Positions 25,954 to 35,107 of a DNA stretch of 64,000 nucleotides are shown here, in pieces; positions within the stretch are counted from its first letter, which is position 1; the number at the start of each line of letters is the position of its first letter. Below the pieces are notes generated by a model. It made no database searches, was not told the DNA's origin, and was given only the letters and a program-made list of their open reading frames with translations. This stretch comes from Jiangella anatolica (lineage in GTDB: Bacteria; Actinomycetota; Actinomycetes; Jiangellales; Jiangellaceae). The position numbers and the translations under genes are program-made. Location: positions 47,262-111,261 of the forward strand of contig NZ_POTW01000009.1 in assembly GCF_003236295.1 (NCBI RefSeq), in the 5' to 3' direction.

Positions 25954-28900
25954 GTGCCCAGCCGCACCGCGTCCGCGCGTCCTTCAGCCCAGACCGCCAC
26001 CCCGTCAACGCCGTCGCTGGCCGTCGCGTCAGCCGAACCATCACAGCCGCCAGGGGCGTTCCGGCGCCTCGCCCCGTACCTCCTCCGCCATCGCGGAACC
26101 CTGATCGTCTCCGTCGTCGTGGCCCTGGCCTGGGCGGTCGCAGTCGCGGCCGTGCCGGTCACCCAGGGGCGGGTGGTCGACGACGCGATCACGGACCGCA
26201 CGGCGCCGCTGCTGCCGATGATCGTGCTGCTCATCGGGCTGGCGGTGGCCCGCTTCTTCCTGTCCGGCTGGTGGCGCTACGTCGGTGGCACCACCGCGTT
26301 CCGCATCCAAGACGACCTGCGCCGCGACGTGTACGACACGTTGCAGCGCCTCGACTTCACCGGCCACGCGCAGTTGCAGAGCGGCCAGCTCGTCTCGCGC
26401 ATCAGCGGCGACCTGCGCTACGTGCACATGCTGCTCAGCTGGATCCCGCAGGTGGCCGCGACCCTGCTGTCGTCGCTGCTGGCGGTGATCGTCATGTTCG
26501 CGCTGTCGCCGCTGGTGGCGACGCTCGTCCTCGCGGTGATCGTGGTGGTGTTCGTGGTCACCAACCGGCAGCGCCGCCGCGTGTACGCGGCCGGCTGGGA
26601 CGCCCAGGACCGCGAGGCCGAGGTGACCTCGCGGGTCGAGGAGGCCGTCACCGGCGTCCGGGTGGTCCGCGCGTTCGGCCAGCAGCCGGCCGAGACCGCG
26701 CGGCTGCACGGCGCGCTGCTCGACATGTTCCGGGCCCGGGTCCGGTCGGTCCGGCTCGGCGCCCCGTTCATCGCGTCGCTGCAGGGCGCACCGTTGTTCG
26801 GCCAGGTGCTGGTGCTGCTGGCCGGGGGCCTGCTGGTCATCCGGGGCCAGCTGACCATCGGCGTCTTCCTGGCGTGCACCGGCTACCTCGCCGAGCTGAT
26901 CGGCGCGGCCCGGGTGGCCGGCATGGTGCTGACGAACGCACCGCTGTGCAAGGCCGCCACCGAACGGGTCGGCGAGCTGCTGGACCTGCAGGCGGAGATC
27001 ACCGAGCCGCTGCGCCCGGTCGCCGCCGACGAGCGGGGCGGGGCGGTGTCGTTCCACCAGGTCCGGTTCGCCTACGCCGACGGCGACGGGCACCGGGTGC
27101 TGCGCGGCTTCACCCTCGACGTGAAGCCCGGCGAGACGGTCGCGCTGGTCGGGCCGTCCGGCTGCGGCAAGTCGACGGCGCTGTCGATGCTGCCGCGGTT
27201 CTTCGACGCCGACGCCGGGACGATCACCGTCGACGGCATCGACGTGCGTCGTTGGTCGCTGCCGGAGCTGCGCCGCCGTATCGGGGTGGTGTTCGAGAAC
27301 AGCTTCCTGTTCTCGGACACGATCGCCGCGAACATCGCCTACGGCAAGCCGGGCGCCGGCATGGACGAGATCCGCGCCGCCGCCCGCGCGGCCCTGGCCG
27401 ACGAGTTCGTCGACGCGCTGCCCGACGGCTACGACACCGTCGTCGGTGAGCAGGGCATCACGCTGTCCGGCGGGCAGCGGCAGCGGGTCGCGCTGGCCCG
27501 CGCGCTGCTGGCCGAGCCCGACATCCTGCTGCTCGACGACGCCACCTCGTCGGTCGACGTCAAGGTCGAGGAGCGGATCCACGCCAACCTGGAGCCGTTC
27601 CTGGCCGGCCGGACGGTGCTGCTGGTCGCCTACCGCGAGTCCACCCTGCGCCTGGCCGACCGCGTCGTCGTGGTCGACGACGGCCGGGTGGTCGACGAAG
27701 GCGGCCACGCCGAGCTGCTGGAACGCAACGCGCTGTACCGCGACCTGTTCGGCGATGGCCCTGGGGCGGACGAACGACCGGACGACCTGATGTCGCACGC
27801 CCGCGCCGGCCGGTTCGAGGCGACCGCGTCGGCCTGGGAGTCGCGGCAGGACGCCACCGGCTCGCTGCCCAGCCTGCAGCTCGCGGTGCCGGTGGCGGTG
27901 GCCGAGCAGATCGCCGCGCTGCCGCCGCCGAAGGACCCGCCGGATGTCGACCTCGACCGCGAGGGCGGCGCCCGCGGCCCGCTGCGGCTGGCGTCGTTCC
28001 TGCGCCCGTACGTCGGCGGCCTGCTGGTCGGCCTCGGGCTGGTCGTGCTGGAGGCGGCGATCACGCTGGTCAACCCGATGCTGGTGCAGCGGGCGGTCGA
28101 CGAGGGCATGCGCGCGGGCGCGGTGAACGTGCTGCTGTGGGTGTGCCTGGTGGCGGCCCTGCTGGTCGGGTTGCTCTGGCTGGACCAGCGCACCGCCTAC
28201 CTGTGGACGGCGCGCAGCACCGAGCGGCTGCTGCTGGCGATGCGGGTGCGCATCTTCGGCCAGCTGCAGCGGCTGGGCATCGACTTCTACGACCGCACCC
28301 AGGCCGGCCGGGTGATGACGCGGATGACGTCCGACGTCGACGCGATCGCCCAGCTGTTCCAGGTCGGCCTGATCAACGCCGTCGTCAGCGTGGCGACGTT
28401 CGCCGGCATGACGCTGGTGGTCGTCGCGCTGGACCCGATGCTGGCGCTGGTCGTGCTGGGGGTCGTGCCGCTCGCCGGCGCCGTCACCTGGTGGTACCGG
28501 CGGCACGCCTCGGTCGCCTACGACGACGCCCGCGAGCTGCTCGCGACGATCAACGCCGACGTGCAGGAGAGCATGGCCGGCATCCGGGTCACCCACGCGT
28601 TCCGGCGCGAGGCGGTCAACCTGGAGCGGTTCGCCGGCCTCGGCCGCCAGTACGTCACGGCCAGCCTGCGCGGGCTGTACGCGACGGCGGTCTACGTCGC
28701 GGCGATCGAGCTGCTCTCGGTGCTGGCCATCGCGGCGGTGCTGTGGGTGGGCGCGCAGCGCATCGAGGCCGGCACGCTGGCCCTCGGCACGCTGATCGCC
28801 TTCCTGCTCTACCTCGCCCAGGTGTTCGCGCCGGTCCAGCAGCTGTCGTCGGTGTTCGACGTCTACCAGCGGGCCCGTACGGGGCTGGTCCGGGTGCGCG

Positions 28901-29670
28901 CGCTGCTGGCGCTGGAGACGTCCACACCGGTGCGGCCGGACGCCGTCCCGGTCGACGGGCTCGACGGCGACCTGCGGTTCGAGCAGGTGCGGCTGCGCTA
29001 CGCCAGCGCCGCCACCGACGCCGTCCGCGACGTCGACCTGCACGTGCCGGCCGGCCAGCGGGTCGCGTTCGTCGGGCGCACCGGCGCCGGCAAGTCGACG
29101 CTGTCGAAGCTGGTCGCCCGGTTCTACGACCCGACCGACGGCCGGGTGCTGGTCGACGGCCGGCCGCTGGACGAGCTGGACGTCACCAGCTACCGGCGGC
29201 ACCTGGGCTACGTGCCGCAGGAGCCGTTCCTGTTCTCCCGCACCATCCGGGACAACATCGCCTACGCGCGGCCGGACGCCAGCGACGCCGAGGTCGAGGC
29301 GGCCGCGCGCGCCGTCGGGGCGCACGAGTTCATCACCCGGCTCCCGGGCGGCTACCACCACGTCGTGGCCGAACGCGGCCGGTCGCTCTCGGCCGGCCAG
29401 CGGCAGCTCGTGTGCCTGGCCCGGGCGCTGCTCGGCGACCCGTCGATCCTGATCCTCGACGAGGCGACGTCGAACCTCGACCTCGCCAGCGAGCGGAAGG
29501 TCAACCAGGCGATGCGGGTCGCCTCGGCCGGCCGGACGACGATCGTCGTGACGCACCGGCCGCAGTCACTGCACTGGGTCGACCGCGTCGTCGAGGTCGC
29601 GGACGGCCGCATCGCCACCGACGAGCCCGCCCCGAGCTATGTGGAGCGGGTGTTGAGCCGGGCGAGCTGA
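25954..29670 (+). CDS. Fused heterodimer-type ABC exporter (two membrane and two ATPase domains in one chain)
   Basis: A 1238-residue protein from GTG 25954 (GGGAG six bases before); earlier in-frame starts lack one. Order: membrane domain 1, ATPase 1 (Walker A GPSGCGKST at 400, LSGGQ, Walker B LLLDDATSSVD with Asp529, switch residue Tyr560 in VAYREST), a roughly 80-residue linker, membrane domain 2, ATPase 2 (Walker A GRTGAGKST at 1041, LSAGQ, LILDEATSNLD with Glu1170, His1201 in VTHRPQS). ATPase 1 lacks the catalytic Glu and the H-loop His, ATPase 2 keeps both. That is the pattern of asymmetric heterodimeric exporters with one degenerate ATP site. It probably exports a lipid, drug or peptide; substrate unknown. 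Confidence 0.93.
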   Translation: MPSRTASARPSAQTATPSTPSLAVASAEPSQPPGAFRRLAPYLLRHRGTLIVSVVVALAWAVAVAAVPVTQGRVVDDAITDRTAPLLPMIVLLIGLAVARFFLSGWWRYVGGTTAFRIQDDLRRDVYDTLQRLDFTGHAQLQSGQLVSRISGDLRYVHMLLSWIPQVAATLLSSLLAVIVMFALSPLVATLVLAVIVVVFVVTNRQRRRVYAAGWDAQDREAEVTSRVEEAVTGVRVVRAFGQQPAETARLHGALLDMFRARVRSVRLGAPFIASLQGAPLFGQVLVLLAGGLLVIRGQLTIGVFLACTGYLAELIGAARVAGMVLTNAPLCKAATERVGELLDLQAEITEPLRPVAADERGGAVSFHQVRFAYADGDGHRVLRGFTLDVKPGETVALVGPSGCGKSTALSMLPRFFDADAGTITVDGIDVRRWSLPELRRRIGVVFENSFLFSDTIAANIAYGKPGAGMDEIRAAARAALADEFVDALPDGYDTVVGEQGITLSGGQRQRVALARALLAEPDILLLDDATSSVDVKVEERIHANLEPFLAGRTVLLVAYRESTLRLADRVVVVDDGRVVDEGGHAELLERNALYRDLFGDGPGADERPDDLMSHARAGRFEATASAWESRQDATGSLPSLQLAVPVAVAEQIAALPPPKDPPDVDLDREGGARGPLRLASFLRPYVGGLLVGLGLVVLEAAITLVNPMLVQRAVDEGMRAGAVNVLLWVCLVAALLVGLLWLDQRTAYLWTARSTERLLLAMRVRIFGQLQRLGIDFYDRTQAGRVMTRMTSDVDAIAQLFQVGLINAVVSVATFAGMTLVVVALDPMLALVVLGVVPLAGAVTWWYRRHASVAYDDARELLATINADVQESMAGIRVTHAFRREAVNLERFAGLGRQYVTASLRGLYATAVYVAAIELLSVLAIAAVLWVGAQRIEAGTLALGTLIAFLLYLAQVFAPVQQLSSVFDVYQRARTGLVRVRALLALETSTPVRPDAVPVDGLDGDLRFEQVRLRYASAATDAVRDVDLHVPAGQRVAFVGRTGAGKSTLSKLVARFYDPTDGRVLVDGRPLDELDVTSYRRHLGYVPQEPFLFSRTIRDNIAYARPDASDAEVEAAARAVGAHEFITRLPGGYHHVVAERGRSLSAGQRQLVCLARALLGDPSILILDEATSNLDLASERKVNQAMRVASAGRTTIVVTHRPQSLHWVDRVVEVADGRIATDEPAPSYVERVLSRAS

Positions 29671-29674
29671 ATCA

Positions 29675-29708
29675 CCCGGCCGGCCGGGGGTCGCCCGGCC
29701 GGCCGGGG
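29675..29708. terminator. GC-rich double palindrome after the ABC exporter, likely bidirectional terminator
   Basis: The palindrome CCCGGCCGGCCGGG occurs twice (29675-29688 and 29694-29708), in the 42 bases between the convergent exporter and TIM-barrel genes. The two copies can also pair with each other to give a long stem. No T-run follows, which is common for actinobacterial terminators. Confidence 0.5.
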
Positions 29709-29712
29709 AGTC

Positions 29713-30999
29713 TCAGCGCGCCATATTCGCCATGTTGGTGCCGCTGATGACCGCGTGCCGGAGCGACCGGCCGGGGTCGGCGGCGCCGCCGGGCGCGGTG
29801 TCGTCCTCGTAGTTGGGGTTGTGGTAGCCGCGCGGACGGTGCCGGCGGAAGATCGCGTCGTAGTCGATGTCGCTGCGCGGGTCGCCGAACGGGATCATCC
29901 GGTAGCCCTCGCCGACGCCGACCGGCTGCTCGTCGCGGCGTTCGCCGTCCTTCGCGTGGTAGAGCGGGTAGCGCAGCGGCTGCGCGGCGATCTGGTCGAT
30001 CGGGCTGAAGATGCTCTCCTGGCGCTGGCCGTTCCAGTCGTAGTACCAGCGGAACCGGTGCTGCGCCGAGTGCGCCCAGTAGATGTCGATCTCGCAGTAG
30101 CACTTCGTGCTGGGCGTGATGTCCAAGTAGTACTGCATCTTGCGGATGCCGGACTCGCCCCGGACCATCTGGGGCTGCGGCAGCGGCGCGCCCGTCACGC
30201 GGTCGACCGTCACCTGCACCATCGGGCCGTCCTGCAGGAAGCCGTAGGCGTCGGCGTGGTTGTGCGGGTAGATCGAGATGCGCCACGGCGTGGCGAGGTC
30301 GTTGATCGCCTCCCACTTCTGCGCCGCGACGTCCCAGGCCTCCTTCGCCGAGCTGCCGGTCGGGTCGCCGCCGGTGCCCATGAAGGGCATGCCCAGGATC
30401 GAGGCGAACTCCAGCTCGATCTGGAAGCGGTCGTAGTCGTCGGTGGTCATGCCGCCGTTCGGGCCGCCCGGCCAGCTGTTCGGGATGAAGCCGTGGTTGC
30501 CGATCGCCTCCAGCCCGGCCTCGTCGAGGAAGCCGCGCAGCGTCCGCGCGTAGTTCAGATAGGCGGGGAAGTTCTCGCGCAGCAGCTGGCCACTCGCGGT
30601 GAGCGGCGGAGGGCTACCGCCCTGGTTCTCGGCGTGCTGGCCGTAGCCGGCGAACTCCACCTGCTTGAAGCCGGCGTTGGCGAGGAACTGGAACACCTCG
30701 CGGAATCCGCCCGGCAGCGGTACGAGTGGCCCGAGGTCGTTCGGGTCGGCAGGGAAGTTCGGCCCGCCGAGGTGGCCCATGGTCGGCGCCGGGTTGTTCC
30801 AGATGCCGCGCCGTCCGGTGGCGTCGCGCTGGGTGTACAGGATCGTGCCGCGCTTGCCCGGCGGCAGCAGCGGGTTGGGCACGTTGCTCACCAGCTCGCC
30901 GGCCAGTGCGGGCGCGCTCGGCGCGACCGCCGCCACCGCCAGTGTGCCGGCGCTGATGGTCAGCAGCCGGCGGCGGCTCAACCTGTGGTCCTGAGCCAT
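29713..30999 (-). CDS. Tat-exported sugar phosphate isomerase/epimerase-like TIM-barrel protein
   Basis: A 428-residue protein with a twin-arginine signal (LSRRRLLTISAGTLAVAAVAP) and a xylose-isomerase-like TIM barrel: FREVFQFLANAGFKQVEFAGY, then LRGFLDEAGLEAIGNHGFIP, GTGGDPTG, WRISIYPHNHADAYGF and CYCEIDIYWAHSA, giving the expected series of His/Glu/Asp metal ligands. Related secreted members are annotated only generically and may act on sugars or inositols outside the membrane; the insertion-rich C-terminal third is unusual. It is last in the minus-strand run after the SDR gene, 176 bases downstream, so may have its own promoter. Confidence 0.8.
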   Translation of the reverse strand: MAQDHRLSRRRLLTISAGTLAVAAVAPSAPALAGELVSNVPNPLLPPGKRGTILYTQRDATGRRGIWNNPAPTMGHLGGPNFPADPNDLGPLVPLPGGFREVFQFLANAGFKQVEFAGYGQHAENQGGSPPPLTASGQLLRENFPAYLNYARTLRGFLDEAGLEAIGNHGFIPNSWPGGPNGGMTTDDYDRFQIELEFASILGMPFMGTGGDPTGSSAKEAWDVAAQKWEAINDLATPWRISIYPHNHADAYGFLQDGPMVQVTVDRVTGAPLPQPQMVRGESGIRKMQYYLDITPSTKCYCEIDIYWAHSAQHRFRWYYDWNGQRQESIFSPIDQIAAQPLRYPLYHAKDGERRDEQPVGVGEGYRMIPFGDPRSDIDYDAIFRRHRPRGYHNPNYEDDTAPGGAADPGRSLRHAVISGTNMANMAR

Positions 31000-31175
31000 G
31001 GTCTCTCCTCGCTCCGTCGAAAGTGCGGACCGTTGCTCGATGCTCGCTGCACCGGGAGCCGGCTGCGGCCGAGACTTTCTACGAGAAGTGTTGAAAGCCG
31101 CCCCGATGTTGGTGAAACAGTAGCGGCAACGTGCCGTAACCCGCTAGATCCACAAGAGGGCGATATGACCCGATT

Positions 31176-31928
31176 TCAGTACGTCGCCCGGCCACCGGTC
31201 AGGTCGAAGGTGAACCCGGTCGTGAAACTGCACGCCGACGACGCGACGAACGCGATCATCGCGGCGGCCTCGTCCAGCTCGCCGGTCCGCCCCATCGGGA
31301 TCTTCGAGACCATGTAGGCGACCACGTCGTCGGGCAGGGCGGCCACCATGTCCGTGCGGATCACCGCCGGCGCGATCGCGTTGACCGTGATCCCGTGCTG
31401 CGCGTACTCCTTGCCCTGCACCTTCACCATGCCGATGAGTGCCGCCTTCGACGACGAGTACGCGACCATGTTGGGGTTGCCGTCCTTGCCGCTGATCGAC
31501 GCGACGTGGACGATGCGGCCGTAGCCGTGCGGCAACATGTGCCCGACGGCGACCTGGCTCACCACCATGGCGCCGTGCACGTTCACGCGGTGCACGTGCG
31601 CGAAGTCGTCCAGGCTCACCTCGTGGCTCGGGGCCCCGGTCTGGCCGGTGACGCCCGCGCAGTTCACCGCCGCGTGGATCGGGCCGAACTCGTCGGCGGC
31701 GGCGCCGAACGCGGCCCGCACCGCCGCTGGGTCGGTGACGTCCGCCGTGGCGGCCAGCGCCCGCCCGCCTGCGGCCGCGATCTCGTCCGCCACCGTGGCC
31801 GCCGCCGCGGCGTCGCGGTCGACACAGGTGACCGCGGCGCCCAGCCGGGCCAGGAGGGCGGCGGTGGACCGCCCGATCCCGGCGCCGGCGCCGACGACGA
31901 CGGCGGACTGGTCAGCGAACGAGATCAT
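31176..31928 (-). CDS. SDR-family NAD(P)-dependent dehydrogenase, candidate keto-deoxysugar-acid dehydrogenase
   Basis: A 250-residue classical short-chain dehydrogenase from ATG 31928, with GGGAG six bases before it. Visible are the cofactor loop GAGAGIGRS, VNCAG, the Ser in VASISG, the catalytic YSSSK and the C-terminal FDLTGGRATY. It lies 23 bases after the DUF5722 gene, so is cotranscribed with the sugar importer. Given L-rhamnonate dehydratase and a diketo-acid hydrolase nearby, a role as 2-keto-3-deoxy-L-rhamnonate 4-dehydrogenase or L-rhamnose 1-dehydrogenase is plausible, but SDR specificity cannot be read from motifs. Confidence 0.85.
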   Translation of the reverse strand: MISFADQSAVVVGAGAGIGRSTAALLARLGAAVTCVDRDAAAAATVADEIAAAGGRALAATADVTDPAAVRAAFGAAADEFGPIHAAVNCAGVTGQTGAPSHEVSLDDFAHVHRVNVHGAMVVSQVAVGHMLPHGYGRIVHVASISGKDGNPNMVAYSSSKAALIGMVKVQGKEYAQHGITVNAIAPAVIRTDMVAALPDDVVAYMVSKIPMGRTGELDEAAAMIAFVASSACSFTTGFTFDLTGGRATY

Positions 31929-31951
31929 CGGCAGCTCCCGGGGTGGAGGGG

Positions 31952-34900
31952 TTACGGGCGGGTCCGGGTGTAGTAGGCGACGTCGTCGATCTGGAACTGC
32001 ATCGGCCAGGGACCCGTGGCGTCCGGCGCGGCGACCGAGACCTCGATCCTGGTGACGGCGCCGCGGCCGGCCCAGTCCGCCACCGGGACGACGATCTCGT
32101 TCCAGCTGCGCACCACGAGCGGCTTGGTCACCACGAGCTCCTCCGAGCCCGACCACAGCCGCACCGTCGCCTCGTACTTCGTCGCGCCCGGCGCGCCGCC
32201 GTAGCTGTTGACCTGGACGGCGACCTCCCGCGCCTCGGTCAGGTCCAGCGGCGTCACCGGCTCCACCTGGATCGTCCGGGGTACCGAGCCGGCCGCGTCG
32301 GTGCTGTCCGCCGCGAGTGCGTACCGCCCGGCGTACGGGTGCATGGGACGGTTGAGGAACGACGTGACGGGGCCGACGGTGGTGACCTCGGCGCCCGCCA
32401 CCCAGCCACCGGCGGTTCCGTCCTCGAAGTCGAAGATCGGCGTCGGCGCGGGCGGCGGCACGTCGAGACCGACGGTGAAGGTGACGCCGGCCATGGTGAG
32501 GCAGACCTCCGGGTGGTCGGCGTCGGCCGGGTCGTAGCCGGTGATCGTCGCCGTCACCGTGGTCCGCTCACCGGGGTCCAGCGTGCCGATCGGCAGCGTC
32601 GAGCGGTCGAGCGTCACTCCGTCGCAGGCCACGACGCCGAGGCTGGTCGCCGTCGGCGCCACGTCACGGTTGACGACGGTGAACTCGACCTGCGTGCCCG
32701 CCTCTGGGTCGCCCTGGAGCTCGCCGGAGAGCTCCAGGTTCGTCACCCGGTTGAGCGGCGCCGCCGACGGGGCGAGCACGACGTCGTCGAGGGCGTAGGA
32801 GCCTTCCCAGTCCAGGTTGGTCGCGCCGCGGACCCAGACCTTCACCCGCTCGATGCCCTCACGGCCGGACCACCGGGACAGGTCGAGCGTCAGCCGGTCC
32901 GGCGCCGAGCCCGATGCCAGCCGGGCCACGCCCTCGGCGATCGTCCCGTCGGTCCCGTACACCCTGACCTTGGCGGTCAGCGGCCCGGTGTCGGCGAGGT
33001 CGGCCGGGTCGGTGCGCACGGTGAGGCTCAGGTACGGGGTCCCGCGGGCGTCCACGGGGTCCGGGAGGACGACGTCCGCGCCGCGCCAGTGCCGGGAGTT
33101 GGCGTCGAACGTGACCGTCAGCGCGCCGTTCGCCGCCGCGACGCCGGTCGCGTTGTCCGACGCACGCCAGCCGCCGGTGCCGCCGGCGAAGTCCGACAGC
33201 ACCGTCGGGGTGAGCGACCGGGCCTTGAGGCTGGTGCCGGCCTCGACCTCGAGCGGCCGGTCGGCCAGCCGCGCCGGGTCGAACCCGGGCACCAGCTCCG
33301 ACCAGTCGTCGATGCCGATGATCTCCTTGGCGAACTCGGTGACCTCGAGCGACCGCTCGGTGTCGATGTAGCGGAAGACGTCGTAGATCGCCTTGCGATC
33401 CTCCGGCGCGTCGCCCTCGGCACCGGACCAGTTCCCGCCGCCGGCCGAGCGCTCCGCGTCCCACGTCCACAGGCCGAGCCGCAGCCCGCCCTCGGCGAGG
33501 TGGTCGACGTGACGGTGCAGGATGAAGCTGTCGATGCCGTCCTCGAAGGCGACCTTGTAGTAGGCCAGCGCGTAGCACGCCGCCTGGACCCGCTGGGCGT
33601 ACTCGTCGGCGCCCGGCGTGTGGCAGCCCTGCTCGGACAGGATGACCCGCCGCTGCCGGCCGTCGTACGTGAACTCCGGCCGCCGCAGGTACTCCGTCAG
33701 CAGCTCGATGTTCTTCAGCGTGATCTTGGGTGTCGTCTCGACGTCGTCCGTCGCCAGGGTGTCCTCCCAGAACCGCGGGTCGAAGGCGTTCTCGGGATAC
33801 GGGTGGTAGGCGATGTGCCAGGGGTAGTCGCCGTGCGCACGGGTGAGCTCGGTGAGCAGCTCGAGCAGGTCCTTGACCGGGTACGACCGCGTCGGGACGC
33901 CGGCGTTGAGTGGCTGCGCCCAGGCGTGGGTGAGCGTCGTGTACACCCGGGCGTCGCTCCACGCCTTGGCGGCCGCGAGCTGGGTGATCCGCAGTGCCCG
34001 TTCGTACTCCGGCAGGAACTCCTCCATCGTCTTCGGCCCGGAGTTGTAGTACGACCACGCGATGTCGACCTCGTTGCCGACGATGTAGCCGACGGCCAGG
34101 CCGTGCGTGTCCTCCGCACCCGCACCGCTCCACCGCTGGGTGATGAACTCCATCGCCGCGGTGAGGTACCGCACGCCGTCCGCCGTCACCGCGTTGAAGC
34201 CGTACAGCAGTGCGCCCGGCCCGCCGAGCGCCGCGTCGGGATGGACCAGCTGCGGCACGTCGTTGTCCGGGTTCGGCACCTGGTCGGGGTGGCGGGCCAG
34301 CAGGATGAGCGAGACCAGCACGCCGTTGTCCGACAGCGGCTTGATCTGCTGGTCGAGCTTCTCGACCTCGCTCTTGTCGAAGTAGTACGTCTGCCCGCCG
34401 GAGGCGAACCGGATGGTGTCGGCCGCGTCGCGCTCCGCGGCGATCATCAGGTCGTTGACCACCAGGTTGATCGCCGCGTGCTGGACGCCCAGTTCCTCGG
34501 CGTCGTCGGTCATCTTGACCTGCAGGCCCTTCTTGTTCAGGGCATCCGGGTAGGCGCGGTCCGACGACGGTGTCAGGTCGAGGGCGTCGACGTGCCGGTA
34601 GGTGCCCACCAGCGTGCCGTCGACGACCGCGACGTACCGGGAGTACAGCGGGTCCGGGCCGGCGTCCGGATCGCGCGGCACCTCGACGGAGAAGGCGCCG
34701 TCGGCCGTCGCGGTCGCGCGGCCGACGACCTCGCCCGACGGCCAGTCCGCCTCCTCCTGCTCGATGCCGAAGGCGTACACCTCGACCTCGGCGCCCGCGG
34801 CGACGGTCCCGGCGACGGTGACGGTGTCGTCGGCGGCGGTGACCGACGACACCCCCTCCGCGGCCGCCACCGGGGCTGGGTCATCGACGGCGCCGGCGGG

Positions 34901-34984
34901 CGTCAGCGCGCCGGCGATCAGGGCGAGCGTTCCGGCCGCGACGACCATCGCGGCGCGGCGAGGCAGCGAGCGGACATCGATCAT
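31952..34984 (-). CDS. Secreted DUF5722 protein, putative clan GH-A glycosidase with C-terminal beta domains
   Basis: A 1010-residue exported protein (signal peptide to about residue 32). After a short beta domain comes the DUF5722 region (about 125-560) with LGVQHAAINLVVNDLM. It reads like a TIM barrel: Asn304-Glu305 in YIVGNEVD and Glu451 in VILSEQG sit where clan GH-A enzymes have acid/base and nucleophile. From about 600 on there are beta-sandwich carbohydrate-binding-like domains (LTVRTDPADLADTGPLTAKV; FDFEDGTAGGW near 850). It probably attacks a polysaccharide outside the cell and feeds the importer encoded upstream. Enzymatic activity of DUF5722 is, as far as I know, not established. 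Confidence 0.8.
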   Translation of the reverse strand: MIDVRSLPRRAAMVVAAGTLALIAGALTPAGAVDDPAPVAAAEGVSSVTAADDTVTVAGTVAAGAEVEVYAFGIEQEEADWPSGEVVGRATATADGAFSVEVPRDPDAGPDPLYSRYVAVVDGTLVGTYRHVDALDLTPSSDRAYPDALNKKGLQVKMTDDAEELGVQHAAINLVVNDLMIAAERDAADTIRFASGGQTYYFDKSEVEKLDQQIKPLSDNGVLVSLILLARHPDQVPNPDNDVPQLVHPDAALGGPGALLYGFNAVTADGVRYLTAAMEFITQRWSGAGAEDTHGLAVGYIVGNEVDIAWSYYNSGPKTMEEFLPEYERALRITQLAAAKAWSDARVYTTLTHAWAQPLNAGVPTRSYPVKDLLELLTELTRAHGDYPWHIAYHPYPENAFDPRFWEDTLATDDVETTPKITLKNIELLTEYLRRPEFTYDGRQRRVILSEQGCHTPGADEYAQRVQAACYALAYYKVAFEDGIDSFILHRHVDHLAEGGLRLGLWTWDAERSAGGGNWSGAEGDAPEDRKAIYDVFRYIDTERSLEVTEFAKEIIGIDDWSELVPGFDPARLADRPLEVEAGTSLKARSLTPTVLSDFAGGTGGWRASDNATGVAAANGALTVTFDANSRHWRGADVVLPDPVDARGTPYLSLTVRTDPADLADTGPLTAKVRVYGTDGTIAEGVARLASGSAPDRLTLDLSRWSGREGIERVKVWVRGATNLDWEGSYALDDVVLAPSAAPLNRVTNLELSGELQGDPEAGTQVEFTVVNRDVAPTATSLGVVACDGVTLDRSTLPIGTLDPGERTTVTATITGYDPADADHPEVCLTMAGVTFTVGLDVPPPAPTPIFDFEDGTAGGWVAGAEVTTVGPVTSFLNRPMHPYAGRYALAADSTDAAGSVPRTIQVEPVTPLDLTEAREVAVQVNSYGGAPGATKYEATVRLWSGSEELVVTKPLVVRSWNEIVVPVADWAGRGAVTRIEVSVAAPDATGPWPMQFQIDDVAYYTRTRP

Positions 34985-35027
34985 GCGAGCCTCCTCCTAC
35001 CCGGACTCCCCGAGGGGCGCCCACGGA

Positions 35028-35040
35028 TAAATCGATTCAG
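35028..35040. promoter_or_regulatory. CG-centred operator-like site before the DUF5722 gene
   Basis: TAAATCGATTCAG lies 44 bases before the DUF5722 start. It shares CGATTCAG with the site at 38483-38495 and resembles 36577-36589. All three precede genes of the same sugar-uptake run and look like LacI-family operators; the cognate repressor is not encoded in the window. Confidence 0.4.
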
Positions 35041-35107
35041 AACGTAACGGCGGCCGTTCACGGCGCACCACGATCCGGCCGGAAGCGGCCAGGCCGGAAC
35101 CGGCCGG

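Noticed and set aside
27151..27660. First ATPase domain of the ABC exporter as a decaying pseudogene domain
   Set aside because: Walker A, LSGGQ and frame are intact; loss of Glu and His is a known, conserved feature of asymmetric exporters.
26041..29556. Open frame of 1171 codons antisense to the ABC exporter
   Set aside because: It lies entirely over a gene with clear domains, encodes an Arg/Gln/His-rich low-complexity protein and results from high third-position GC. Similar shadows (19954-22116, 31943-35047 on plus; 57417-59738 beyond the real gene) were rejected for the same reason.
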